Assembly: GCF_000720635.1 (NCBI RefSeq)
Contig: NZ_JOCF01000088.1
Location: 1 to 48,880 of the forward strand
Direction: 5' to 3'
DNA length: 48,880 bases
DNA from: Streptomyces sp. NRRL WC-3742
GTDB lineage: Bacteria; Actinomycetota; Actinomycetes; Streptomycetales; Streptomycetaceae
Within the stretch, counting starts at the first letter, position 1; every line of letters starts with the position of its first letter. Under the pieces are notes generated by a model, which was not told the DNA's origin, searched no databases, and was given only the letters and a program-made list of their open reading frames with translations. Of the stretch, positions 32,942-41,261 are shown in pieces. A program made the translations under genes and the position numbers.

Positions 32942-34162
32942 CTACCAGCGGTGCGGATGACAAATTGTGTAAGCGCGGTCGATCCTACTGCCCGCCCGGC
33001 GGTCCCGGGGCCACAGGACGGCGGTGGCGGTGAGGGAAGCGGCCGCCGTGAGCGACATCGCCGTGGCCGGGGAGGTGACTTGGGCGGCGGCCCCCGCGGC
33101 CGTGGCGGCCAGGCCCTGGAAGGCGAGCATGCCGCTGGTGTGCAGGCCCAGGGCGTGGCCGGTCAGGTCGCCGGGCGTGCGGTCCAGCAGCTGCTGCTGG
33201 AGCAGCAGGCCGCTCGCGTACCCGAGCGCCGCGACGGCGGCCAGCGCCGACGCGGCGGGCAGCGGTGGGCGCACGCCGAAGGCCAGGTACGGCCCGGCGA
33301 GCAGCGCGCACAGCGGCATGGCCAGGCGGGCGCGCAGCCGGGCGGGCAGTCGGGCGGGCAGGAGGCGGGCCGCCAGCGCGTCGCCGGTGAGCATCCCGGC
33401 GGCGGAGGCCGCGAGCAGCAGGCCCGCGTGCGCCGGGTCGTACGGGACGAACAGGGACTCGGCGCCGACGATCAGCCCGCCCGGCACCCACAGCGCCAGG
33501 TACACCCGCCGCCGCTCGGGGTCCGACCAGAGGCGGGCCGTCGCCGACCAGCTGGCAGCCGGCGTCGCCGCCCCGGCGCGGCGGGCCGGACGGCGGGCCA
33601 GGCCCGTACGGGCGGTCGCGGCCGCGAGGAGGTGGCAGGCGGCGGCCAGCAGCAGGGTGCCGCCCGGGGTCAGCGCGGCGGTCAGGGCGGCGCCGGCCGC
33701 GAAGGCGAGGACCTGGACCACGCCCGTCGAGGCGTTGAGGAGCGAGCGGCCCAGCAGGTACCCGTCCCGGCTGAGCAGCTCGGCGAGCAGCCCGTAGCGC
33801 ACACCGCCCGCCAGGCAGCCCGCGAGGCCCAGCGGCAGCAGCGGCGCGAACACCGCCCACAGCGGCAGGCCCGGCAGCGCCTGGACGGCCGTCGCGGCGG
33901 CCGAGACGGCGGCCAGGGCGGTCAGCGCGCGGCGCGGCGGCAGGCGGTCCGCACCGGACAGGACGGTGGCGGCGCCCAGCAGTTGGGCGAGCGCCGGGCC
34001 GAACATGGCGAGCGAGGACAACAGCGGCGAGCCGCTGCGCCCGTACACCAGGACGCCGAGGGCGAGCGAGGCGAGCGTCTGCGCGGCGGTGTGGGCGGTG
34101 GAGGAGGCGAACAGCGCGGCGAACTCGCGGTGGCGCAGCAGGTGGCGATAGGTGGTGGGCAT
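32942..34162 (-). CDS. MFS transporter (efflux type)
   Basis: A 406-residue, Ala/Leu-rich polytopic protein with about 12 helices. It begins [20 protein letters not shown], the N-terminal pattern of DHA-type MFS exporters in actinobacteria. Later segments include [20 protein letters not shown] and [23 protein letters not shown] 34162 is chosen because longer in-frame extensions run through the operator and into the divergent gene. It is divergent from an ArsR-type regulator with a shared operator candidate at 34203-34220, the common arrangement for a repressor and its exporter. The substrate is unknown. Its stop codon lies 10 bases from the tpx start. Confidence 0.85.
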   Translation of the reverse strand: MPTTYRHLLRHREFAALFASSTAHTAAQTLASLALGVLVYGRSGSPLLSSLAMFGPALAQLLGAATVLSGADRLPPRRALTALAAVSAAATAVQALPGLPLWAVFAPLLPLGLAGCLAGGVRYGLLAELLSRDGYLLGRSLLNASTGVVQVLAFAAGAALTAALTPGGTLLLAAACHLLAAATARTGLARRPARRAGAATPAASWSATARLWSDPERRRVYLALWVPGGLIVGAESLFVPYDPAHAGLLLAASAAGMLTGDALAARLLPARLPARLRARLAMPLCALLAGPYLAFGVRPPLPAASALAAVAALGYASGLLLQQQLLDRTPGDLTGHALGLHTSGMLAFQGLAATAAGAAAQVTSPATAMSLTAAASLTATAVLWPRDRRAGSRIDRAYTICHPHRW

Positions 34163-34202
34163 GGCGGGCAGTGTGTCGGCGGGGGCGGCGGGGGCGTTAG
34201 GT

Positions 34203-34220
34203 TTTCGCGGGGGCGCGAAA
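34203..34220. promoter_or_regulatory. candidate operator between MFS and ArsR-type genes
   Basis: TTTCGCG-GGGG-CGCGAAA is a perfect 7-bp inverted repeat with a 4-base spacer. It lies 41 bases from the MFS start and 31 bases from the regulator start, next to TTAGGT, which could be a -10 box. It is the natural site for autoregulation by the adjacent regulator. Confidence 0.5.
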
Positions 34221-34250
34221 GCCCGTACCGGAGAGGGTGGGGAGGGCGAT

Positions 34251-35225
34251 GTGGGCTGGTGGCAGGTGGACGCGGACACCCTGGCGGGCGCGCGGTTCCT
34301 CGTCTCCCCGCTCGCGGAGGCCCTCGCGGCGCTCAAGACCCTGCACCGGCCCGCCGCCGCGCACCCGGGGCAGCGGCGCTGGCTGGAGGAGCACCTCGGC
34401 GCCTACCGGGCGCGGCTGGCGGCCGATCCGCAGGCGGCGGCGCTGGTGCCGGCGGCGCTCGGGGGCGGGTGGAACGCGACGTTCCTGACGCCCGTGCCGG
34501 GTGAAAGCCTCGGGTTCGAAGGGGAGTTGGCAGCCGTGCGGGCCACTTCTCCGGACGTGGCGCGGGCCGACCTCGCGTACTGCCTGCGCGGCCCGCTGCC
34601 GCCCGCGCTCGCGCACGGGGACCTCGCCGGGTGCGCGGCGCGGCTGCTGGAGTGGGTGTGGGAGGAGACGGTGGCGCCGGACTGGGCCCGGCGGCGGCGC
34701 GTCCTGGAGGCGGACGTCCTCGCCCGCGCGGCCCGCTCGGCGCAGGGCGGCTGGGCGGCGGCGCTGGAGGGCACCCGCCCGGGGCTGCGCTGGCTCGGCG
34801 GGGAGCGGCTGCAGATCACCACGGGGGACGCGGGGGAGCGCCAACTCGCCGGTGCGCGGCTGGTGTTCGTGCCGGTGACGTTTCAGCAGACCTGGCTCTG
34901 CTGGGACGATCCGCGCCCTTCGCGGGGTCCGTGCGGGTACGGGGTCGTGTACCCGTGCGCGGGCGTGCTGGCCGAAGCCCCGGTGGAGAGCGCGGCCCCG
35001 CTGGCCGCCCTCCTCGGCCCCGGCCGGGCCGCCGTCCTGGCCCGGCTGGCGGAGCCCAAGAGCACCACGCAGCTGGTCGCGCTCACGGGCCTGCCCCTCG
35101 GCTCGGTCGGCCGCCACCTGCGCGTGCTGCGCGAGGCCCGCCTGGTCGGGCGCCGCCGCGAGGGCCGGGTGGTCCTGTACTTCCCCACCACCGTCGGCCG
35201 CGCCCTCCTCGACGCGCAGGGCTGA
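34251..35225 (+). CDS. ArsR/DUF5937-type winged-helix transcriptional regulator
   Basis: A 324-residue protein. A long N-terminal ligand-binding-like region (about 1-250) begins VGWWQVDADTLAGARFLVSP. A C-terminal ArsR-type winged helix follows (about 262-322: LGPGRAAVLARLAEPKSTTQ, LPLGSVGRHLRVLREARLVG, RRREGRVVLYF). This order is that of the actinobacterial DUF5937/ArsR regulators. GTG 34251 has GGAGG about five bases upstream; longer starts would run through the operator. It probably represses both itself and the divergent exporter gene. Confidence 0.85.
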   Translation: MGWWQVDADTLAGARFLVSPLAEALAALKTLHRPAAAHPGQRRWLEEHLGAYRARLAADPQAAALVPAALGGGWNATFLTPVPGESLGFEGELAAVRATSPDVARADLAYCLRGPLPPALAHGDLAGCAARLLEWVWEETVAPDWARRRRVLEADVLARAARSAQGGWAAALEGTRPGLRWLGGERLQITTGDAGERQLAGARLVFVPVTFQQTWLCWDDPRPSRGPCGYGVVYPCAGVLAEAPVESAAPLAALLGPGRAAVLARLAEPKSTTQLVALTGLPLGSVGRHLRVLREARLVGRRREGRVVLYFPTTVGRALLDAQG

Positions 35226-35233
35226 TCACCCGG

Positions 35234-35599
35234 TCAGCCCGGCGCCCGGCGCTCGCTCTCCTCCCAGGCCCGCGCCACCTCGCCGCCGTGTTCGGCGGCC
35301 CAGATACCCAGCGCCTCGACGGGGCCCAGCAGGCTGCGCCCGAGGTCGGTGAGGGCGTACTCGACGTGCGGCGGCACCCCCGGGTAGGCGGTGCGGTCGA
35401 GCAGGCCCGCGTGGCGAAGCCGGTTGAGGGTGTCGGTCAGTGCCTTGGGGCTGATGCCGCCGATCATCCGCCGCAACTCCCGGGGCCGGTACGGGCGGTG
35501 GCGCAGCGCCCACAGCACCACCGGGTCCCAGGTGTGGCCGAGTAGGTCGAAGGCGAGCCGGGCCGGGCAGTCGGCGAGGAAGTCCTGCTGAACGCTCAT
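35234..35599 (-). CDS. HxlR-family transcriptional regulator
   Basis: A 121-residue MarR-like winged-helix protein with the HxlR pattern: CPARLAFDLLGHTWDPVVLW, RPRELRRMIGGISPKALTDT, LNRLRHAGLLDRTAYPGVPP, HVEYALTDLGRSLLGPVEAL. The Cys near the N-terminus (DCPARLA) is in the position of the conserved HxlR redox or aldehyde-responsive cysteine. It is divergent from the F420-type oxidoreductase gene with 76 bases between starts, so it very likely controls that gene. The inverted repeat at 35599-35614 overlaps its start. Confidence 0.9.
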   Translation of the reverse strand: MSVQQDFLADCPARLAFDLLGHTWDPVVLWALRHRPYRPRELRRMIGGISPKALTDTLNRLRHAGLLDRTAYPGVPPHVEYALTDLGRSLLGPVEALGIWAAEHGGEVARAWEESERRAPG

Positions 35600-35614
35600 G
35601 CACCGAATGGTGCA
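35599..35614. promoter_or_regulatory. inverted repeat overlapping the hxlR-type start
   Basis: TGCACC-GAAT-GGTGCA is a perfect 6-bp inverted repeat whose first base is part of the regulator's start codon. It is about 62 bases from the divergent gene. It is a candidate autoregulatory site. Confidence 0.4.
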
Positions 35615-35675
35615 CCAGTGGCGTCGTACCTTCGAGCTCCAGGCCCACGGGCGCGGTACGGCAGGGGAGTTGAGC

Positions 35676-36320
35676 ATGAGGATCGGCATCGTCGGCACCG
35701 GCGGCATGGCCACCGCACTGGGCGCACAGTGGGCGCGCGCCGGGCACGAGGTGATCGTCGGGGGCCGGGACGCCGCCCGCGCCGCCGCGACGGCCGCGCG
35801 CATCGGCGCCCGCCCGGGCACCGTACGGGAGGCGGTGGTCCACGGCGACGGGGCCGTCCTGCTCGCCGTCCCGTACGCGGCGGCGGAGGAGCTCGCGGCC
35901 TTCCACGCACGGGAGTTGGCGGGCCGCACGGTGCTGGACCCGACCAACGCCGTCGTCCCCGGCTTCACCCTCGCCACCGGCACCGGCCCGTCCGTCGCCG
36001 AACGGATCGCGGCCGCCGCGCCGGGCGCGCACGTGGTGAAGGCGTTCAACCTCTGCCACGAGAGCGTCTGGCACCTGCGCCCACCCGTGTTCGACGGCCG
36101 CCCCCTCGCCGTCCCGCTCTGCGGCGACGACGCCCACGCCCTCGCCACCGCCCGCCACCTCGTCCGCGACCTCGGCTGCCACCCCCTCGCCGCCGGCCCC
36201 CTCGCCCGTGCCCACCTCCTCGAGGCCACCGCCGCCCTCCTCATCGGCCTCTGGCTCGGCGAACACGCCGACGCCCAGGCCATCGCCCCACCCCTCACCC
36301 ACGCCGGCGTACCCGCGTGA
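35676..36320 (+). CDS. F420-dependent NADP oxidoreductase-like protein
   Basis: A 214-residue Rossmann protein of the NADP oxidoreductase coenzyme-F420-dependent (pfam03807-like) family. It begins MRIGIVGTGGMATALGAQWA (GxGxxA motif), then VIVGGRDAARAAATAARIGA. AVLLAVPYAAAEEL and LDPTNAVVPGF follow, with HVVKAFNLCHESVW in the middle. It would reduce or oxidise a metabolite using NADP(H) or pass hydride to F420; the substrate is unknown. AGGGGAG lies seven bases before ATG 35676. Its divergent partner is an HxlR regulator. Confidence 0.87.
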   Translation: MRIGIVGTGGMATALGAQWARAGHEVIVGGRDAARAAATAARIGARPGTVREAVVHGDGAVLLAVPYAAAEELAAFHARELAGRTVLDPTNAVVPGFTLATGTGPSVAERIAAAAPGAHVVKAFNLCHESVWHLRPPVFDGRPLAVPLCGDDAHALATARHLVRDLGCHPLAAGPLARAHLLEATAALLIGLWLGEHADAQAIAPPLTHAGVPA

Positions 36321-36332
36321 GCGAGCGGTTCG

Positions 36333-36698
36333 TCAGGCGCTCCTCGTAGTTGCGTTGCCCGCGGCCTCGTGGTCGGCCGCCTGGTCGCCCGCAGCCTCGT
36401 GGTCGGCGGCGGAGATGACGGCGTTGAGGAGGCCCGGGAAGCGCTGTTCGAGTTCCTCGGTGCGCAGGGCGTTCATCTTGGTGGTGCCGATGTAGTACTG
36501 GCGCAGCAGGCCGGCCTCACGGAGAACGGTGAAGTGGTGGCTGGTGGTGGAGCGGCCGACGGGGAGGTCGAAGGAGCCGCAGCTGAGGTGGGTGGTGGAG
36601 TGGGCGAGGGTGCGCACCACGGTGCGCCGGGCTGGGTCGGCGAGTGCCTCGAGTACCTGCTGGACGTTGACGTCCTCCACGCCGGGGTGCTTGATCAC
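36333..36698 (-). CDS. ArsR-family transcriptional regulator
   Basis: A 121-residue winged-helix protein. VQQVLEALADPARRTVVRTL opens the domain, FDLPVGRSTTSHHFTVLREA is the recognition helix region, and GLLRQYYIGTTKMNALRTEE the wing. The C-terminus carries a short repeat (DHEAAGDQAADHEAAG), encoded by two copies of a 14-base sequence. GTG 36698 is a cautious start. GTG 36725 or 36731, behind GGAAGGGG, would add 9-11 residues and may be the real start. It is convergent with the oxidoreductase gene. The target is unknown. Confidence 0.8.
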   Translation of the reverse strand: MIKHPGVEDVNVQQVLEALADPARRTVVRTLAHSTTHLSCGSFDLPVGRSTTSHHFTVLREAGLLRQYYIGTTKMNALRTEELEQRFPGLLNAVISAADHEAAGDQAADHEAAGNATTRSA

Positions 36699-36731
36699 TC
36701 GCGCCGTCGCGCGGGCCCGTGCCACACCCAC

Positions 36732-37011
36732 CACCCCTTCCCACCTGTCGACCCCCGTCCGGTTGGCTTTCAAGATCCTTGTCACGCCCACGACTTGCAC
36801 GCCCGACGCTACTACGCCGGGCCCCTCGGCCACGCCGACCGCAACAGCACCGCAACATCGCGCCCGGTAGGGTCCGGGGTCATGGCGGTCGAGGGCGACG
36901 TCGTCGTGGACGGTTCTGCGAGGGGTCACCCACGGGCGCGGCATTGACGGCGGAGGCGGTGCGGCTGCACCGGCCCACGGCCGCCGGAGGGGATCTTGTA
37001 ATCTGTAAGGT
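36732..37011. promoter_or_regulatory. divergent intergenic region
   Basis: About 280 bases between the ArsR-type gene and the GNAT gene, with no coding bias. Near the GNAT start, TAATCT (36998-37003) and TAAGGT are AT-rich elements suitable for a -10 box or a weak ribosome binding site. No repeat was seen. Confidence 0.35.
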
Positions 37012-37434
37012 ATGAGTGACATTATTGACCCTTACGAGATCCGTGTGGGCGTCCCCGACGTCGCGACCTTCCGCGGCCTGCGGACCGGCTCCGGCATGAC
37101 CGACCGCCCCGCCGAGGCCGTCGCGGCCGGTCTGGCGAACACCTGGTACGGCGTGACCGTCCACCACCCCGAGGCGGGAGTGGTCGGCATGGGCCGCGTG
37201 GTCGGCGACGGCGGGACGGTCTACCAGATCGCCGACGTGTGCGTCCTGCCCGAGCACCAGGGCCGGGGCCTCGGCGGCCGCATCATGGCCGCCCTGGTCG
37301 GGGCCCTGGAGGAGCGGGCGGTGCCCGGCGCGTACGTCTCCCTGATCGCCGACGGGCCGGCGGACCGCCTGTACGCCCGGCACGGGTTCGTGCCCACCGC
37401 GCCGCACTCGATCGGCATGCACCGCCTGGTCTGA
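37012..37434 (+). CDS. GNAT-family N-acetyltransferase
   Basis: A 140-residue acyl-CoA N-acyltransferase. The central strand pair GVVGMGRVVGDGGTVYQIAD leads into the acetyl-CoA pyrophosphate loop VCVLPEHQGRGLGGRIMAAL (V-x-PxxQGxGxG/A). The usual C-terminal DRLYARHGFVPTAP follows. It starts MSDIIDPYEIRVGVPDVATF at ATG 37012, with GTAAGGT immediately upstream. The acceptor amine is unknown; the family includes antibiotic- and metabolite-modifying enzymes as well as ribosomal-protein acetylases. It is convergent with the large flavoprotein gene. Confidence 0.93.
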   Translation: MSDIIDPYEIRVGVPDVATFRGLRTGSGMTDRPAEAVAAGLANTWYGVTVHHPEAGVVGMGRVVGDGGTVYQIADVCVLPEHQGRGLGGRIMAALVGALEERAVPGAYVSLIADGPADRLYARHGFVPTAPHSIGMHRLV

Positions 37435-37489
37435 GCCCGCGTTGCCACGCCGGGGCCGCCCGCGAAGACGGCCCCGGCGTGCGGCGCAC

Positions 37490-39001
37490 TCAGGACGCGT
37501 GGATGCCCTGCCCCGGGGCGAGGATGCCCGCCGGGTCGAAGCGCCGCTTCGCCCGCTGGACCCGCCCCCACAGCGCGCCGTAGTGCCGCTGCCAGTCCGC
37601 CTCCGTCAGGTCCGGCACCGCGCCGATCGGGTAGCGCTTGCCGCCCAGCCGTACGGCCAGGTCGTGCAGGCGGCGGTTGCGCCGCAGCATCGCCGGGAGG
37701 TCCGCGCCCGGGCCGGGGAAGGCGAGCAGGTCGAAGTGCCAGCCGACCGGCTCCTCCGGCAGGACGGCCAGTGGCGTGGAGATCCGCTCCCGCGCGTACG
37801 GGTAGAACAGCAGGATGCCCGCGCCCAGATCGGCGGGTCCGATCTCGGCCTGCGCCAGGGTCATGAACTCCTTCGCCGCGGAGGCGGGCACGAACAGGCT
37901 CAGCCACGGCTTGGGCAGGTCCCAGAACCCGGCCGCGCGCAGGTAGTCGGCGAAGCCGTCCACCCGGAACGCGTACTCGCGCCAGCTCTGCTCGGTCACG
38001 GTCGTCTCCGCCGCCACCGGGCTGAGCCCGGCGAGCAGCGCGGCCCGGTCCACCGGCTGGCCCTCGTCGGAGTGGGCCACCAGTTCGGCCTTGTAGCGCC
38101 AGTGCCCGCTGCCGTCCTTCGCGAGTGATGCCTCGCCGACCTGGAGGTCGAAGCGGCCGTCCGCCAGCACCCGCTCCTGGTCGGCGAGGAAGGTGCCGAG
38201 GTCGTCGTAGTACAGGCCGAACACGTGGGCGCGGGCCCGCGCGGGGACGAGTGCCAGCGTGGCGCCCACGATGACGCCCGCCTGCCCGACGCCCGCGAGG
38301 ACGGCCTCGAACAGGTCCCGGTGCCGCTCGCGCGAAGCCTCGACCAGCTCGCCCGTGCCGGTGACCACCCGTACGGACTCGACGGTGTCGGTCTGCAGCC
38401 CGCGGTGCCGGACCCCGTTGCCGATGCCGCCGACGCTGAGCGTGCCGCCGATCGACAGGTGCAGGTAGTCGGTCAGGCACGGCGGCGCCCAGCCGATCGC
38501 CAGCGCGGCGTCGGTCAGCTGCGCCCAGGTCGCGCCCGCCTCGACGACGATGCGCCCCGGCCGTACGGAGACGATCCGCGACAGGCCGCGGGCGTCGATC
38601 GCGATGCCGCCGCGGGGGTTGGCCTGGCCGTAGCTGGAGTGCGACTCCAGCCCGGCCGCGCCGACCTTGGCGGCGTCCCCGCTCTGGCCGTTGACGGCGA
38701 CGGGGATGCGGTGGCGGTGGGCGAAGGCGACGACCCGCTGGACGTCGCGCACCGAGCCGGGGCGCAGCACGGCGCGCGGGGTCTGCCGGACGAAGTGGCC
38801 GAAGTCGGAGGCGAAACGCTCGAGTTCGCCGCCCTGGAGGGTGACGGAGCCGTCCAGGGCGGGCAGCTGCTCGACCTGCGGGCCGGGGGCGTCGGCCCAG
38901 GCGCGGGTGGCGGTGTTCCAGCCGACGGCGAGGACGGCGGCGGCTCCGGCGCCGGCTCGGGCGAGGAGGGCGCGGCGGGACAGTCCGGGGGTGCTGCTCA
39001 T
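37490..39001 (-). CDS. Tat-exported FAD oxidoreductase, cytokinin-dehydrogenase-like
   Basis: A 503-residue flavoprotein of the VAO/PCMH family. The N-terminus has a twin-arginine signal (SRRALLARAGAGAAAVLAVG, cleavage near AWADA). The FAD domain has AVLRPGSVRDVQRVVAFAHR and GLESHSSYGQANPRGGIAID, where the His of SHSxxGQA is the covalent flavin attachment residue in cytokinin dehydrogenases. Then come HLSIGGTLSVGGIGNGVRHR and QTDTVESVRVVTGTG. The C-terminal WDLPKPWLSLFVPASAAKEF and ILLFYPYARE blocks resemble plant CKX (DxPHPWLNLFVP). It could oxidise cytokinin-like or other amines or alcohols outside the cell. ATG 39001 is preferred to ATG 39022 because GGAG lies between them. Confidence 0.85.
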   Translation of the reverse strand: MSSTPGLSRRALLARAGAGAAAVLAVGWNTATRAWADAPGPQVEQLPALDGSVTLQGGELERFASDFGHFVRQTPRAVLRPGSVRDVQRVVAFAHRHRIPVAVNGQSGDAAKVGAAGLESHSSYGQANPRGGIAIDARGLSRIVSVRPGRIVVEAGATWAQLTDAALAIGWAPPCLTDYLHLSIGGTLSVGGIGNGVRHRGLQTDTVESVRVVTGTGELVEASRERHRDLFEAVLAGVGQAGVIVGATLALVPARARAHVFGLYYDDLGTFLADQERVLADGRFDLQVGEASLAKDGSGHWRYKAELVAHSDEGQPVDRAALLAGLSPVAAETTVTEQSWREYAFRVDGFADYLRAAGFWDLPKPWLSLFVPASAAKEFMTLAQAEIGPADLGAGILLFYPYARERISTPLAVLPEEPVGWHFDLLAFPGPGADLPAMLRRNRRLHDLAVRLGGKRYPIGAVPDLTEADWQRHYGALWGRVQRAKRRFDPAGILAPGQGIHAS

Positions 39002-39065
39002 ATCAGGCGTTTCTCCGATCATGCGTCAAATGAGCAATGTTGTACCGCAGGTGTGCTCCGTTCAC

Positions 39066-39467
39066 CTATCGCCCCGCGCCTTCCTCTTGCTGCGGCTGAA
39101 CCTCCGGTGTCGCCGCAGTGGTCTCCCGGGCGTCCAGGAGCGCCAGGTCGCGCAGGGCGCGGTCCAGCATCTTCGCCCGGTACGGCTGGTCCTCGTCCAG
39201 GACCCGCGCCGCCGCCAGGGCCTCCTCGAGCAGGCCGCGCCGCCGCCCGGGCAGCGCGGCCAGGGCGGGCCGGCGGCTCGCCTCGATCAGGACGTACGCC
39301 AGGCGCGAGCCGTACACCCGCGGTGCCAGCGGGAACAGCATCCGGTACACCCGCAGGCCCTCCTCACCGCGCAGCACCCGCCCGTCGTGGCTCAGCAGCC
39401 GCATCCGCGCCTTCAGCACCAGGTCGTTGTGCACTCGCATCCCGTGCGCCCCCTTCATGTCGTTCAT
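39066..39467 (-). CDS. hypothetical protein
   Basis: A 133-residue, Arg/Leu-rich, probably helical protein. It includes MRVHNDLVLKARMRLLSHDG, RVLRGEEGLRVYRMLFPLAP, RVYGSRLAYVLIEASRRPAL and YRAKMLDRALRDLALLDARE. GGGGGACGA lies just before ATG 39467. No family motif is recognised. It precedes the flavoprotein gene on the same strand by about 65 bases and may be co-transcribed with it. Confidence 0.65.
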   Translation of the reverse strand: MNDMKGAHGMRVHNDLVLKARMRLLSHDGRVLRGEEGLRVYRMLFPLAPRVYGSRLAYVLIEASRRPALAALPGRRRGLLEEALAAARVLDEDQPYRAKMLDRALRDLALLDARETTAATPEVQPQQEEGAGR

Positions 39468-39722
39468 TCGTCCCCCACCCCTGCGCGCCCGGCGTCCGGG
39501 CAGCACGGCGTGCGCGCACGCCGCCCGGGGCGGGCGGCGGCGCGAAGGCCGGAGGAGTGGATGCGGACGAGTCTGCGGGCCGGCGCCGTACCGGGACAAG
39601 GGAAAGAAGGGGTGCGCTAGGTCCTACCGCAACCCCCTCCTGACCTGGCAGGATCGGACCTGGCACGCTGCCGGGAGCCCCGGCCGGACACGGGTTCGAC
39701 CGCCAGGACTAGGCTGGTCCCC

Positions 39723-40022
39723 ATGTTCATCCTGGAGCTGTCCTACACCGCCACACTGGACCGGATCGACGTCGAACTGGCCGATCACATCGCCTGGGTG
39801 CGCTCGCACATCGAGTCCGGCACCTTCCTCGTCGCCGGGCGCAAGGTGCCCCGCGAGGGCGGGTTCATCCTCGCCGTCGGCGACGACCGGGCCGAGATCG
39901 AGGCGCTCGCGGCCACCGACCCGTTCCTCCTCGCCGGGCTGGCCGAGTACCGCGTGTCGGAGTTCGTCGCGACCACCACCGCGCCCGCCCTGGATGGCTT
40001 TCGCCAGCAACTGCCCGCGTGA
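39723..40022 (+). CDS. YciI-like protein
   Basis: A 99-residue ferredoxin-like small protein, MFILELSYTATLDRIDVELA, with DHIAWVRSHIESGTFLVAGR and KVPREGGFILAVGDDRAEIE. The conserved His of the first helix (ADHIAW) and the D of ATDPFLLAGLAEY are the YCII signature residues. YciI proteins are dimers with an active-site-like His-Asp pair but unknown substrate. Its stop overlaps the start of the HAD gene by 4 bases (GTGA), so the pair is translationally coupled. Confidence 0.92.
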   Translation: MFILELSYTATLDRIDVELADHIAWVRSHIESGTFLVAGRKVPREGGFILAVGDDRAEIEALAATDPFLLAGLAEYRVSEFVATTTAPALDGFRQQLPA

Positions 40023-40753
40023 GCCAGCAGATTGAGGGCATCAGAGGCGTCCTGTTCGACATCGACGACACCCTCTACGACTACACGGGCTGCGACCGCA
40101 CGGGCCTCCTCGCCCACCTCGGAGAGCGCGGTCTCCTCGGCCGCTTCCCCGACGCCGAGGCGGCCGTCGGCCTGTGGCGCGAGATCATGGAGGTGCAGTA
40201 CGCCCGCTTCCTGACCGGGGAACTCACCTTCTCCGGCCAACAGCGCGCCCGTGCCCGTGAGTTCCTCGACCACCTCGGCGAGGACGGCTCCACCCTGACG
40301 GACGAACAGGCGGCCGCCTGGTTCGCCGGCTACGTCACCCACCGCGACGCCGCCCGCTCCGCCTTCCCCGACGCCGACCCCACCCTCGCCGCCCTTGCCC
40401 CGCACCACCGCCTCGGCATCGTCTCCAACTCCTCCCTGCACCACCAGCGCGAGAAACTCGACATCACGGGCCTGCTCCACCACTTCCCCGCAGACGAAGT
40501 CCTCATCTGCTCCGACGAGTTCGGCCAACCCAAGCCCGCCGCCGCCATCTTCCACGCCGGCTGCGCCGCCCTCGGCCTCGCACCGGGCGAGGTCGCCTAC
40601 GTCGGTGACCGCCACGACGTCGACGGCCTCGGCGCCCGCGACGCGGGCCTGACCGCCTTCTGGCTCGACCGCACCGGCATCGGTGGCACCCCGGCCCCGG
40701 GCGTGCACCTCCTGCGCGGCCTGGACGAACTCCCGTCCCTGCTGGGGCACTAG
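40019..40753 (+). CDS. HAD-superfamily hydrolase
   Basis: A 244-residue HAD phosphatase. Motif I is VLFDIDDTLYD (nucleophile Asp near residue 14). A helical cap domain lies at about 30-110. Motif II is GIVSNSS, the motif III Lys lies in FGQPKPAAAIF, and motif IV is YVGDRHDVDGLGARDAG. It resembles the subfamily IA phosphoglycolate phosphatase-like group; the substrate is unknown. It starts at GTG 40019 inside the YciI stop codon, which argues for a functional link with that protein. A hairpin follows immediately. Confidence 0.92.
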   Translation: MSQQIEGIRGVLFDIDDTLYDYTGCDRTGLLAHLGERGLLGRFPDAEAAVGLWREIMEVQYARFLTGELTFSGQQRARAREFLDHLGEDGSTLTDEQAAAWFAGYVTHRDAARSAFPDADPTLAALAPHHRLGIVSNSSLHHQREKLDITGLLHHFPADEVLICSDEFGQPKPAAAIFHAGCAALGLAPGEVAYVGDRHDVDGLGARDAGLTAFWLDRTGIGGTPAPGVHLLRGLDELPSLLGH

Positions 40754-40778
40754 CCCGCCGCCTCCGCGCGGCGGCGGG
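40754..40778. terminator. hairpin terminator of the yciI-HAD operon
   Basis: CCCGCCGCC and GGCGGCGGG form a perfect 9-bp stem with a 7-base loop directly after the TAG stop of the HAD gene. Confidence 0.7.
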
Positions 40779-41261
40779 TCTCCTTCGCGTGCACGTTTCC
40801 CCACCTCGCGGGGGCCACCGCGTCCACCGGGCTCGTCGGCGGTGCAGGGCCCACCGGCGCAGGAGCAGGACGTCGCCCACGGTGATGCCCTCGCGGGCGA
40901 GGACGAACCGTGGCCCGCCGCTGACCCGGCCCACCCCGTCGCTGACCTCCGAGCAGCTCACCGTGAGCGCCACCAGCAAGGCGTGGGACCCGGTCTTCGC
41001 CACCGGCGGCCACCCCGCCGCACCCACCCCGGCCGGCGTGGCCACGTTCGCGCCCCGGGATGCCGTCACCACCACCGTCGCCATGCTGCCGCCCGGCACC
41101 TCGAACGACTGGAACGGCAAGGACGACATCCAGACCCTGACCGTCGCCCCGTCGCCGGTGAATCCCGGCCGCGGAATATGGCCGAATGCGCGAAACCCCT
41201 TGAGACGTACGGTCGTTGAGGACGTGGCAGCTTGATTCCCCTGACGGATGGAGACCCTCTC
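40779..41261. other. region of decayed coding remnants
   Basis: About 480 bases without an intact gene. Around 40850-40925 the minus strand has coding-like bias (PRFVLAREGITVGDVLLLRR, WALHRR). From about 40950 to 41165 the plus strand does (SLTSEQLTVSATSKAWDPVF, ATFAPRDAVTTTVAMLPPGT, SNDWNGKDDIQTLTVAPS), reading like the C-terminal beta-rich end of a secreted protein. Neither has a start or an identified family. They look like two truncated genes fused head to head. The promoter of the next gene must lie in 41170-41250. Confidence 0.35.

Noticed and set aside
36360..36425. Repeat GCCTCGTGGTCGGC twice
   Set aside because: It is inside the ArsR coding sequence and simply encodes the DHEAAG repeat of its tail; too short for a mobile or CRISPR repeat.
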